NCBI RefSeq assembly: GCF_000331005.1 | Contig: NZ_AEJB01000361.1 | Span: 620,001 to 684,000 of the forward strand | Direction: 5' to 3' | Source of the DNA: Streptomyces turgidiscabies Car8 | GTDB taxonomy: Bacteria > Actinomycetota > Actinomycetes > Streptomycetales > Streptomycetaceae | Length of the DNA: 64,000 bases | Part shown: positions 52,964 to 61,574 of the stretch, one piece after another | How the letters are laid out: each line of letters opens with the position of its first letter | Numbering within the stretch: position 1 is the first letter of the stretch | The notes under the pieces: model-generated | What the model was told of the DNA's origin: nothing | Databases searched by the model: none | What the model saw: the letters and a program-made list of their open reading frames with translations, nothing else | Translations under genes and position numbers: made by a program

Positions 52964-53500
52964 TCAGCCCGTCAAGCAGGGGGACGGCGGCTCCCGCTGC
53001 GCGCCCAGGCCGGGGCCGGTGAAGCGCGGCGTCAAAACGCGCCGCCAGTACTGGTGATCACCGAGCTCGGTGTCGAAGTTCGACTGCGGGACGAACATGG
53101 CCGCGTCCCACAACCGCGGCGACACGACCGTCAGGAGGACGGCGAACACCGCGGTGGTGGTCTCCAGCGGTACGCCCAGGTTGTCGGTCAGGTTGTCACT
53201 GACCAGGGTGCCGACGACACTGATCAGGGCCACGGCCGTCCAGTACACGCCGGGCCGGTAGGCGGTGGTGCGGAACTGGACGACGAGGACCACCGCAAGC
53301 AGCGCGCTCATCAGCAGCGACACACCGGTCAGGCCCAGTCCGGCCTTCTCGTTCAGCAGGTCGGCCGCGGTCTCGCCGACCGTCGTGCACAGCACCTTGA
53401 TCACCCAGAAGTACACGGTGACTTCGGGCACCTTGTTCCAGCGCAGACGGTGGCCGGGGGCCAGCGGGAACCTGAACACATCCTGACTGCCGCGCGGCAT
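52964..53500 (-). pseudogene. Truncated COG4705-type membrane protein (copy 3)
   Basis: The N-terminal 115 codons carry the family signature (NKVPEVTVYFWVIKVLCTTV, then TLVSDNLTDNLGVPLE), but after AVFAVLLTVV the sequence changes to an unrelated hydrophilic tail (SPRLWDAAMFVPQSNFDTEL and on). Copies 1 and 2 continue with ERTLSIHS at this point. It is a 3' truncation at about 53120, probably by deletion that also damaged the adjoining BlaI gene. A short protein of 178 residues could still be made. Confidence 0.7.
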
Positions 53501-53615
53501 CACCCGCCCCCGCCGGCCCGCGCGGGGAACATGTCTGCCATGCACAGCGACACGGCCCACCCGGTCATACCGGCGCTCCGTCCCAGCTCAGCCCCCACGA
53601 CGGAAGCGTGCTGCC

Positions 53616-54695
53616 ATGACCATCCCCCACTCCCACGGCCGCACCTGTGCCGACCACGCGACGCACTGGCTGCGCCGCCGTCTCGGACGGGCCGTCGCGC
53701 TCGCGTATCTCGCCGCCGTGCTGCTGCCCGGCCCGGGCCGGTGGCTGCGCCACACGCATACCCTGGCGGGGACTGGGCTTCCCCTGCACATGGCCCCGTT
53801 ACTGCTCTCGCTGGTCCTGTTCTCGGCCGGACTGCAGGTCCCCGTGCGCGCGCTGGGACAGTTGCTGCGGCGGCCCCGGGCCCTGCTGGCGGGGCTGATC
53901 CTGCATCTTGCGGCGCCGCTGCTGATCATCCCGCTGGTGGCGCTTTTGCTGCGCCGCTCGCCGGACGCCGACGGTGGCAGCGGTCTGGTCACCGCGATGA
54001 TCCTGATCGTCGCGATGCCGGTGGCCGCGGGGGCGACGGTCTGGACCGGCAAGGGGCACGGTGACCAGCCGACCATGGTCGGTCTCGTCCTCGCGTCCAC
54101 GCTGGTCAGCCCGCTCACGATCCCCGTGACGGTGGGCGCGCTGGCTCCGCTGCTCAGCGGCGGCTACCCGGACGCGCTGGGCCCGGTCAGGGACACGATG
54201 AACAGCGGTTTCGCCTTCACACAAGTCGTACTGCCATGCGCGGCGGGCCTCATGTGCCGTCTCGTCCTGCCGGCGCGGCTGCTGGAGGGTGCGGTGCGCT
54301 GGACCGTGCCCGTGGCGCTGGCCGGCTCGGTGGTCCTGACGTACGTGAACGCGAGCGGCGCCCTGGGTGCCTTCCTGGCCCATCCCCGTCCGCTGCTGCT
54401 GATCGCGGCACCGGTCGTGGCGGCGGTCGTATGCGCGCTGTCCTTCGCGGTAGGACGGCTCGCGGCGCGCGTCCTGCGTCTGGACGCCCCGGCCGCCTCC
54501 TCTCTCACCCTCGCCTGCGGGATGAACAACAGCAGTGCGAGCGCGGTCCTGATCACCACGACCCTGCCCGACAAGCCGCACCTGCTGCTGCCGGTCCTCG
54601 CGTACGGGCTGTTGCAGAAGACGGCCGCGAACAGGGTCGTACGGATGACCCGCCCTCAGCACCCGCCCGGACCGCCCTGCCCGGCCTCGTCCTGA
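53616..54695 (+). CDS. BASS-type (bile acid:sodium symporter-like) transporter
   Basis: A 359-residue membrane protein with nine or ten spans. Family features are LLLSLVLFSAGLQVPVRAL near the N-terminus, LVLASTLVSPLTIPV and a late SLTLACGMNNSSASAVLITT segment, the crossover region of the BASS fold. Members move bile acids, pantoate, other organic acids or arsenite; the substrate here is unknown. GTG/ATG near 53616 follows a weak purine stretch. Its 3' end overlaps the antisense kinase remnant. Confidence 0.75.
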   Translation: MTIPHSHGRTCADHATHWLRRRLGRAVALAYLAAVLLPGPGRWLRHTHTLAGTGLPLHMAPLLLSLVLFSAGLQVPVRALGQLLRRPRALLAGLILHLAAPLLIIPLVALLLRRSPDADGGSGLVTAMILIVAMPVAAGATVWTGKGHGDQPTMVGLVLASTLVSPLTIPVTVGALAPLLSGGYPDALGPVRDTMNSGFAFTQVVLPCAAGLMCRLVLPARLLEGAVRWTVPVALAGSVVLTYVNASGALGAFLAHPRPLLLIAAPVVAAVVCALSFAVGRLAARVLRLDAPAASSLTLACGMNNSSASAVLITTTLPDKPHLLLPVLAYGLLQKTAANRVVRMTRPQHPPGPPCPASS

Positions 54696-55163
54696 GGATC
54701 CGCATCGCCCCGGCGACCGTCCGACTCGTTCCGGTCGTCCGCCCCGTGTACTCCTGCGGCCCGAACCGGGAGCAGCAGCGTGAACGTTGTCGGCGCGCGG
54801 TTCGCCAGGGAGAGCCGGCCCCCGAGGGAGACAGCGAGGTCGCGGGCGAGCGCGAGACCGATGCCCGTGCCCGCCCCGCCCTCGGTGTGCCCGCGCTCGA
54901 ACAGCCGCGCGGAGTCACCGTCTGCCGTGCCCTCGTCGGCGATGTCCAGGGCGAGGGCGTCGTCGAGGTCGCGGACCGTGACGCGCACGGTGCCGTGTCC
55001 GTGGAGGCGGGCGTTGTCGAGCAGCACGCCGAGGATCTCGGCGACGGGCCCGCCCGGGACGCGTACGTCGTCCGGCACCTCGCCCGTATCGCACTCCAGG
55101 CGTCTGCCCTCGCGGGCGAACAGCCCGTGCCACCGCTCCTCGGTCTCCCGCAGCAGCCCCGTG
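54656..55163 (-). pseudogene. Duplicated histidine-kinase C-terminal fragment
   Basis: About 400 bp (54763-55163) closely match the end of the kinase gene at 32320: RVPGGPVAEILGVLLDNARL, then TGIGLALARDLAVSLGGRLS and PTTFTLLLPVR correspond nearly residue for residue. The region before the HATPase domain is missing, so there is no kinase. It is a recent partial duplication or recombination remnant. The tail beyond 54763 differs. Confidence 0.85.
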
Positions 55164-55171
55164 AGTTCGCG

Positions 55172-55572
55172 CCGCTACAGCGATGTTCGCCACCGGCGAC
55201 TATCCTCACCGACGCCGTTGAGACCACCTCCGAATGAACCTGCGAAAAACCGGCCGCATTCGTCCCTGCGGCGACGACTGCGCACTTGGATGCGGAGTAT
55301 CTGTATCTGTGACGCTGCCGCACCCTTCCCGTACAGAAGGCCGAGTCGTCGATCGGCACCGAGAACGACCACCTGGGCGTCTCCCGTCCGTAGAGTTCTC
55401 GTTGGTCTCCGAGTGTGGCGAGAAGTGATGTCCGCCATAGGCGGCAGTGGAGAAAGGGACACAGGGTGGTCCGTTGTAGCGCCACACGTTCCAGAGACTC
55501 GGCCTGTCCAAAGCGACACGGCCTGCGGGGGACACGATCTCTGCTGAAACAAACCTGCTGCGCACCCTTGCG
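55172..55572. other. Scarred region without intact gene
   Basis: No supported gene in these 400 bp. In the last 50 bp, a plus-strand frame runs into the downstream MFS gene (AGDTISAETNLLRTLA), which shows that the missing front of that gene once lay here. Base composition is lower in GC than its surroundings in places. Confidence 0.4.
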
Positions 55573-56181
55573 ATGAGCACCACGGCGTTCGGTGTCGTGC
55601 TGGGGCTCGGCGCCCTGGGCGCGGCCGCCGGCGCGCTCCTCGCCCCTGCCCTTGCTCGACGGATCGGGCCCGGGCCGATGATGCTGGCCGCGCTCGCGAT
55701 CACGCCGGTGACCCAGATTCCGCTGCTGCTCGCCTCTCCCGGCCTTGGCTGGCAGATCGTGATCGGTGCGGCGCTGTTCGTGCAGTTGGCGTGCGCGGGT
55801 GCGGCGGGCACCACCCAGCGGTCAATCCGTCAGATCATCACCAACTCCCGCATGCAGGCACGGATGCAGGCGGTGAGCACCTGGTTGACATCGGGTGCCA
55901 GGCCGGTCGGCGCGCTGCTCGCCGGCGCACTGGGGACGTGGGCCGGTGTCCGGGCCGCCCTGGTCGTCGGTGCCTTTCTGCTCACTGTGCCGCTCCTGGT
56001 CCTGGCGCTCTCTCCGCTGCGCGGCCTGCGGCAGATGCCCGGTGCCCCGCCCGAGCGGGAGGAACCCGCGCCTGCCGAAGAACTACCGCGCCCCGGCCCT
56101 CCACCTCAGGTGCCGGCCCCTGGAGCGGCGGCCGCCGCAGACATCCGCCGTGAGAGCTCGTTGGACGGAGGCGCCACATGA
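55573..56181 (+). pseudogene. C-terminal half of an MFS transporter
   Basis: The 202-residue frame holds about five membrane spans and matches the second half of MFS drug transporters (TTAFGVVLGLGALGAAAGAL, GTTQRSIRQIITNSRMQARM, STWLTSGARPVGALLAG). The first six helices are absent, and homology extends upstream of ATG 55573 without a start. It is a 5' truncation rather than a short gene. Its stop overlaps the start of the methyltransferase operon by 4 bp, so it was once the first gene of that operon. Confidence 0.75.
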
Positions 56182-57527
56182 CGGACCTGAACACCGGGGA
56201 CACCACGCGAAGGCCCGCTTCCCCAGCTGCGCACGCTCCAGCGACGTTTTCCACTACGGACCCCTTCCACACGGAGACGGCAGAAGTCACCGGGTCGGCG
56301 GACAGCCGCGGCACCCGGGGTGATCGCGGTGCTGCTGCAGCCCGGGCAGCGATGGTCGCCCGCCTGGAGAAGGCCGGCGATCTGGCGGCCGGCCCGGTAC
56401 GTGAGGCGCTGCTCGCCCTGCCGCGCGAGGTTCTGATGCCGCAGGCGTACGTACGGCGCAGTGCGCCGAGCGAGGAGCCGCCGCGGTGGGACCTGCTGGA
56501 CTGGTCGGCGCCGCAGGACCGCCCCGAGCTGCTCGGGCTGCTGTACGGCGGGGTCAGTGTGCTCGTCCAGCACGACGGCGAGCCGTTGGTGGGCCGGGCG
56601 CGCGGGACGCGGTCGGGGGCGTCGATCACGTCAATGTCGACGGTGATGGGTCTGACCGCCTCGCTGCTGGAGGAGCTGGATCTGCGTCCGGGTCTGCGGG
56701 TGCTGGACGTCGGGACGGGAGCGGGAGTGACCGCCGCGGTGGCCTGCCAGGTCTGCGGCGACCAGGGGGTGGTCTCCCTCGACCGGGATCGGCACCTCAC
56801 TGACGCGGCTGCGGCCCGGCTGGCCGATCTCGGGTTCCGTCCGGAGGTGGTGTGCGGGTCAGGAGAACAGGGCGTTGCGGGGCGGGAGTTCGACCGGATC
56901 TTCGTGTCGTACACGCTGGAGCGCGTGCCCACGGCCCTCGTCGAACAACTCGCTCCCGGGGGCAAACTGCTGGCGCACGTGAGCAGTGCGTCCCCGTCGT
57001 GGCCCGGCCTCGCCGTTGTCGAGCGCACCGCCGACGGGCAGATTACGGCGGAGCTGCGGGCCGTGGAGTTCGCCCACCGGGCGGGACACGGCGTGGCGCG
57101 GATCTGGCTCACGAAGGAGTTCCGGCAGCGCATGGCCACCGAGCCGGGCACATGGACTCAACGGAGCATGCTGGCGCCGCCCCCGGACAGCGACCGCGGT
57201 TTCTGGCTGGCGGCCGACCATCTCCTCGGCGGTGGCCTGGTCCGGGACTTCGGCGCCGAGCACGTCGTGATCGGCGCGCCCGGCTGCGGATCCTGGATGC
57301 GCGCGGAGGCGGTGGGCCACCGGCGCTGGAGCGTCACCGTCAACGGGCCGCGGGACATCTGGAAAGAGATCCAGGACCTCGCCGACCGGTGGCGGGCCGC
57401 ACGCTCCCCAGACCGCTACCGCCTCCTCTTCGACGTGGACGGTAGGCAGCGGGCCGCCTCCGAGTGCGGACGCCTGTCCTGGCAACTACCCGCCCCCCAC
57501 CCGCTCGATGAGGGAGCCACTTCGTGA
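56178..57527 (+). CDS. PCMT-like SAM-dependent methyltransferase
   Basis: A 449-residue protein. After a low-complexity N-terminus (1-50) comes a protein-isoaspartate-methyltransferase-like domain: REALLALPREVLMPQAYVR, SGASITSMSTVMGLTASLL and the SAM site LRVLDVGTGAGVTAAVAC (about residues 175-190). A C-terminal domain of about 170 residues follows. Related proteins methylate ribosomal peptides in lanthipeptide-type clusters, but no precursor peptide is seen here. It is translationally coupled to a second methyltransferase and a Nudix-kinase fusion. The substrate is unknown. Confidence 0.8.
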   Translation: MTDLNTGDTTRRPASPAAHAPATFSTTDPFHTETAEVTGSADSRGTRGDRGAAAARAAMVARLEKAGDLAAGPVREALLALPREVLMPQAYVRRSAPSEEPPRWDLLDWSAPQDRPELLGLLYGGVSVLVQHDGEPLVGRARGTRSGASITSMSTVMGLTASLLEELDLRPGLRVLDVGTGAGVTAAVACQVCGDQGVVSLDRDRHLTDAAAARLADLGFRPEVVCGSGEQGVAGREFDRIFVSYTLERVPTALVEQLAPGGKLLAHVSSASPSWPGLAVVERTADGQITAELRAVEFAHRAGHGVARIWLTKEFRQRMATEPGTWTQRSMLAPPPDSDRGFWLAADHLLGGGLVRDFGAEHVVIGAPGCGSWMRAEAVGHRRWSVTVNGPRDIWKEIQDLADRWRAARSPDRYRLLFDVDGRQRAASECGRLSWQLPAPHPLDEGATS

Positions 57528-58393
57528 CCTACCCCGACGGTCCCATTCCGGGCCTCCCACCGGAGCAGGAGGCAATGTTCGAGGCCGCGGCCTCGACCTA
57601 CGCCCGCCACCGCCCAGGCTTGCCGGACGCGGCGGTGCGCCTGCTCACCGACGCGCTGCGGGGCCGCCCTTCCCCGGTGCTGCTCGACCTGGGCACCGGA
57701 ACCGGGCAGGTGCCCTTCGCGCTCCTGTCCGCCAGCGCCGGCCTGACGCACATCGAAGCGGTCGAGGTCAGCCCGCAGATGCTGCGCCAGGCCGGGCAAG
57801 CCCTCGCCCCCGTGCTCGGCAACTGCACCCTCACCCTGGTCCACGCGGCGGCCGACGCCTACGAGCCGCTCGCGACGCTGCCCGGCGAACCGGATTCCGG
57901 CCCGGACCTGATCACCTGCTGCCGGTCCTACCACTGGATGGACGGTCCGTCGGTCCTGGAGATGGCAGACCGGGTCGCCACACCGGGTGCCGCAGTGGCG
58001 ATCATGGGCGACGGGAGCCTGTGGACCCACGACGCCGACTGGACCCGTGCGCTGCGCGAGCTGATCCAGCTCTACCTGGGCGACGAGCGCCGGGCGGGCG
58101 CCCGCAGTTCCTACGCCGAGCCCCGCCGCTCGTACCAGGAGGACCTCGCCGCCTCAGCGTTCAAGGACGTCACCGAACACCTCTTCCCCGTGACCCGCAC
58201 CTGGGCGCCGCGGAAGGTACTCGGTTACCTGCGCACCACGTCCTTCGCCGGGGCTGGCCTCTTCGCAGAGCGGCATCAGGCGTTCGAGGACGAGGCCCTC
58301 GCACTTCTCCACGCGCACGCGATGGACGGGTCTCTGGTCGAGGAGACGACGTTCAGGATTCTGCTCGCCCGACGTCCGGAGGGAGCGCGATGA
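57524..58393 (+). CDS. Class I SAM-dependent methyltransferase
   Basis: A 289-residue enzyme with the SAM motif VLLDLGTGTGQVPFALL (about 50-65), acidic loop EAVEVSPQML and ITCCRSYHWMD as motif III, resembling UbiE/Tam-type small-molecule methyltransferases. It overlaps both neighbours by 4 bp (57524-57527 and 58390-58393), so it belongs to one operon with the PCMT-like protein and the Nudix-phosphotransferase fusion. The substrate cannot be read from sequence. Confidence 0.88.
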   Translation: MTYPDGPIPGLPPEQEAMFEAAASTYARHRPGLPDAAVRLLTDALRGRPSPVLLDLGTGTGQVPFALLSASAGLTHIEAVEVSPQMLRQAGQALAPVLGNCTLTLVHAAADAYEPLATLPGEPDSGPDLITCCRSYHWMDGPSVLEMADRVATPGAAVAIMGDGSLWTHDADWTRALRELIQLYLGDERRAGARSSYAEPRRSYQEDLAASAFKDVTEHLFPVTRTWAPRKVLGYLRTTSFAGAGLFAERHQAFEDEALALLHAHAMDGSLVEETTFRILLARRPEGAR

Positions 58394-59826
58394 GCGGCGG
58401 GCAGCGGCACACCGAGCCGGTGGACGTCCACCTGATCCTGCGCCGGGAGACCGCTGACGGGCCGCAGATCTTGCTGTCGCGGCGGGCCGGGCAGGTGTAC
58501 GCCGCCGGCCTGTGGCACCTGCCGTCGGGGCATCTGGACGGTCCGCACGAGGACGTCGTCACCGCCCTGATCCGCGAGGCGCGGGAGGAGACTGGTGTCG
58601 TCATCGACCCGGCCGACGTGCGGGCCGCCGTGACCGTGCACCACCGCAGCCCCGGAGGCGCCAGCCGTAGCGGGCACTTCTTCGAGGTCCGGAGGTGGAA
58701 AGGCGCGCCCGGGATCGCGGAGCCGGACGTCTGCGACGCGATGGACTGGGCATCCCTTCACGCGCTGCCCGCCCAGATGGTGGCGTACTGCCGTGCAGGC
58801 CTGGACGCCTACAGCGCCGGCGCACGCCTCGCCGTGCACTTCCAACTGCCCGGCGACAGCATCGCCTTCGACCCCGGCGCCGACCGGTTGCGCCACGTGC
58901 CGGACGTGACCGGCCAGGCGTCTACCGCACGCCCCGACGCCGCGGTGGTGGAGTTCGCGGAGCAGGCAGTCGGCCGGATCACGCAGTGGACGGATACGTC
59001 ATGGGCGCGCGAGGAGAGCCGCGTGTGGCGGGTCCACGGCGTCCAGGGCGGCACCTGGTACGTGAAGGTGCACCAGAGCGAGCGGTTCCACTCCAGGGAG
59101 GTGCGAGGACTACGGACGTGGGCGCGAGAGCTGGGGGCGGCCGCGCCCCGGCTGGTCGCCGCCGACGAGACCCTGCGGGCGGTGGTCCTCACCGCGGTGC
59201 CGGGCCACCCGCTGCACGGCACCGTTCTGGCACCGGACCGGGAGAGGGCTGTCTTCCAACGGATCGGCGCGCTGGCCCGCCGCATCCACCAGTCCTCCCC
59301 CCCACGGCCCGCTCCGGCCGGCAGCGGCCCGGCCGTGACCAAGGCCGACCTGCACCTGGCCGGAGCACGGTCTCATCTGCTCCCGGGTGATGAGGAGTTC
59401 GTCCGCGAGCTCGTCCGGCAGGCCGAGGACCTACCACCGCTGGAATGGGTGGAGACCCACGGAGATCTCCAGCTCCGCAACGTCCTGTTCACCCCTGACG
59501 AGTCGGACGCCCTTGATGTCTTCGTCGCGGTGATCGACTTCGAGCGCAGCGAGCCGGGCCCGGCCGTACGGGACCTTGTCCGCCTGTCCGACGCCTGGGC
59601 CGGCCGCGTCGACTTGTTCGAGGCGTTTCTGGCCGGGTACGGCAGGTCCCTGACCGCCGCTGAGGAACCCCGCCTCGTCATCGACGCAGCGCTCGATTCC
59701 GTGAGCGGGATCGCGTACGGCGTCGCCCACCGCGATCCCGAGCTGGTCGAACGCGGCCGGCGGACCCTGGCCCGGCTGCGCGCCGAGCACCGTGCAGCCC
59801 TCTCACCGACAGGAGATGCGACGTGA
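58390..59826 (+). CDS. Nudix hydrolase fused to aminoglycoside-phosphotransferase-like kinase
   Basis: A 478-residue two-domain protein. The Nudix domain (about 10-150) has LPSGHLDGPHEDVV then REAREETGV; the Nudix box keeps the REAREETG helix but has one extra residue between Gly and the first Glu. The kinase-like domain (about 200-470) has Lys in TWYVKVHQS, HGDLQLRNVLF (Gln where the APH motif has His) and VIDFERSEPG with the metal-binding Asp. It could phosphorylate a small molecule while hydrolysing a nucleotide derivative; the combined role is unknown. It is coupled to the upstream methyltransferase and to the broken GNAT gene. Confidence 0.88.
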   Translation: MSGGQRHTEPVDVHLILRRETADGPQILLSRRAGQVYAAGLWHLPSGHLDGPHEDVVTALIREAREETGVVIDPADVRAAVTVHHRSPGGASRSGHFFEVRRWKGAPGIAEPDVCDAMDWASLHALPAQMVAYCRAGLDAYSAGARLAVHFQLPGDSIAFDPGADRLRHVPDVTGQASTARPDAAVVEFAEQAVGRITQWTDTSWAREESRVWRVHGVQGGTWYVKVHQSERFHSREVRGLRTWARELGAAAPRLVAADETLRAVVLTAVPGHPLHGTVLAPDRERAVFQRIGALARRIHQSSPPRPAPAGSGPAVTKADLHLAGARSHLLPGDEEFVRELVRQAEDLPPLEWVETHGDLQLRNVLFTPDESDALDVFVAVIDFERSEPGPAVRDLVRLSDAWAGRVDLFEAFLAGYGRSLTAAEEPRLVIDAALDSVSGIAYGVAHRDPELVERGRRTLARLRAEHRAALSPTGDAT

Positions 59827-59933
59827 ACCCCGACACGGCACCCACTGCCGCGGCCGAGCCGCATGACGCCGCCGGGCGACCGCCGGTCCGCGCGGCAACG
59901 CCTACTGACGCCGAGGCCATCGGCATTCCCTGA
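59823..59933 (+). pseudogene. GNAT acetyltransferase N-terminus cut by element insertion
   Basis: GTG 59823 overlaps the preceding stop (GTGA). The 36 codons end PPVRAATPTDAEAIGIP, which is the usual beginning of a GNAT domain (beta-1 and alpha-1), and then stop. The remaining 120 or so codons are missing because the recombinase cassette starts immediately after. It marks the left edge of that cassette at about 59920-59935. Confidence 0.65.
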
Positions 59934-59969
59934 TGCTTGAGCGTGTTCCAGCGCTTAAGGAGGGGTGTC

Positions 59970-61574
59970 GTGGCGGGTTGGCAAGTGGTGTTCGTGCGGG
60001 ACTGGCACGAGTGGCGACAGTCGCCTGAGGAGGGGGTGTTGGGGATCCGGGATCTGAAATCGGCTGTGGATGGGATCGGTTTACGGCCTGGGGATCCTGT
60101 GTTCCTTCGGCCGGATTGCAAGGTGGATCCGGATCTGTTGGATTTCGTTCTGTCGCCGGAATTCTCCAGGCTTGCCCGGTCGACCCGCGAGGACTACGCG
60201 ACGGATATTCGGCTGCTGCTGGACTGGCTATGGGATCGAAGTACGGCGTGGTGGCAGGCGGACGAGAGAGATTTGGCGGCATACCGGGAATGGCGATGTG
60301 ATTCGCCGTTGAATCCGGCGCGCATCGGCGGCGCCAAGTGGGATCGTGAGGCGGCCGCTCTGACAAAGCTGTTCACCTGGGGGAAGGTGCGTCCGCTGCC
60401 AGTAGATACGGGCCGGCGGTCAGACCGGGCGGCAGACGCGCGGCGGCGCCACGTGCGGTGGCTGACGCCGCGGACGTGGCGCTGGTGGATAGACCTGGGG
60501 CTGCGGGGCCTTCAGTCGGACGGGTCGCCGCGGCCGGGCTGGGACGGGCGGACAGAGCTGCGGAACACCGCGTTCGTGCAGCTGCAGCTGAGTTCGGGGC
60601 TGCGCCGGCAGGAGGGCGGAGGGCTGCTGACGCTCGAACTGCCGACGCAAAAGCTGGGCCGGGGCCTGTACTCGCACGGCACGGTCCCATGGGCGCTGAC
60701 CCGCTCGAAGAAGACCCGGGTGTTCTACGCGCGGGCGGACGCACTGCAACAGGTGACTGCGTACCGGGAGACCGAGCGGGCGTGGGCGGTACAGCAGGCA
60801 CAGCGCAAGGGCCGCTACGTCAACCTGCCAGGGACATGGCTGGTCACCGACATGACGCGCGGCTTGAAGCCCAAGGTTGCGTGGGTGGATGGGGACGGCA
60901 CGGTCGGCCGGGCGGACCTGTGCGGGCTGGGCTGGCGAGACCGGCAGCGACTGTTCACCGAGGGCCCGGACGGGCCGGAGCCCTTGTGGCTGTGGCTGAC
61001 CGAAGAGGGCCTGCCCCTGCTGCCCGACCGCTGGAACACCGTATTCCGCCTGGCGAACCTGCGGTGCGAGGAGAAGCTGCTGACCGCGCAAGAGCGAGAG
61101 ACGCCACGGCACCTGCGCACCGCCGAGGCCCGCGGCCGCGCCCCCTGGGCGATTCCGCACGGCACGCGGCACTCCTTTGCCTTGTTCATGCTGATCGTGC
61201 TGAACGACCTGGTGGAACGGAAGTACGGACTGACGCCGGACCAGCGGCGGGACTTCACCAACCTGTTCGGCGATCCGTGGTGGCTGGTCGCGGAACTGCT
61301 GGGCCACTCGGACGTAGAGACGACAAAGGAGCACTACCTCTCGCCGGTGCGGCACATGCGGCTGCAGTCGATCCTCGCGTTCGACGACGAGGACGAGGCG
61401 GTGTCGGGCGCCAGGGCCAGCGGCGTGGAGTCGCGGGTGACGGGCCTGCTCGCCCGACTGGCGCGGGAGACGTCCGGCATCCAGGACCTGGACACGCTGA
61501 TGGACCCCCACCCCATGCCCACCAGCCACGAAACCGAGCTGACCAGCACCCAAGACGAGGAGGAGCTGGCATGA
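59970..61574 (+). CDS. Tyrosine recombinase 1 of the trio (active-site complete)
   Basis: A 534-residue recombinase. The core-binding domain covers about 65-140 (STREDYATDIRLLLDWLW). The long catalytic domain covers about 165-470: Arg in SSGLRRQEG (R212), His and Arg in IPHGTRHSFA (H397, R400), His in LGHSDVE (H446) and Tyr in KEHYLSP (Y456). All are present, so it is probably the active member. It has a large insert between the Arg and His boxes. GTG 59970 follows AAGGAGGGG with good spacing; the frame also offers TTG 59937. Its stop overlaps the second gene (ATGA). Confidence 0.9.
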   Translation: MAGWQVVFVRDWHEWRQSPEEGVLGIRDLKSAVDGIGLRPGDPVFLRPDCKVDPDLLDFVLSPEFSRLARSTREDYATDIRLLLDWLWDRSTAWWQADERDLAAYREWRCDSPLNPARIGGAKWDREAAALTKLFTWGKVRPLPVDTGRRSDRAADARRRHVRWLTPRTWRWWIDLGLRGLQSDGSPRPGWDGRTELRNTAFVQLQLSSGLRRQEGGGLLTLELPTQKLGRGLYSHGTVPWALTRSKKTRVFYARADALQQVTAYRETERAWAVQQAQRKGRYVNLPGTWLVTDMTRGLKPKVAWVDGDGTVGRADLCGLGWRDRQRLFTEGPDGPEPLWLWLTEEGLPLLPDRWNTVFRLANLRCEEKLLTAQERETPRHLRTAEARGRAPWAIPHGTRHSFALFMLIVLNDLVERKYGLTPDQRRDFTNLFGDPWWLVAELLGHSDVETTKEHYLSPVRHMRLQSILAFDDEDEAVSGARASGVESRVTGLLARLARETSGIQDLDTLMDPHPMPTSHETELTSTQDEEELA

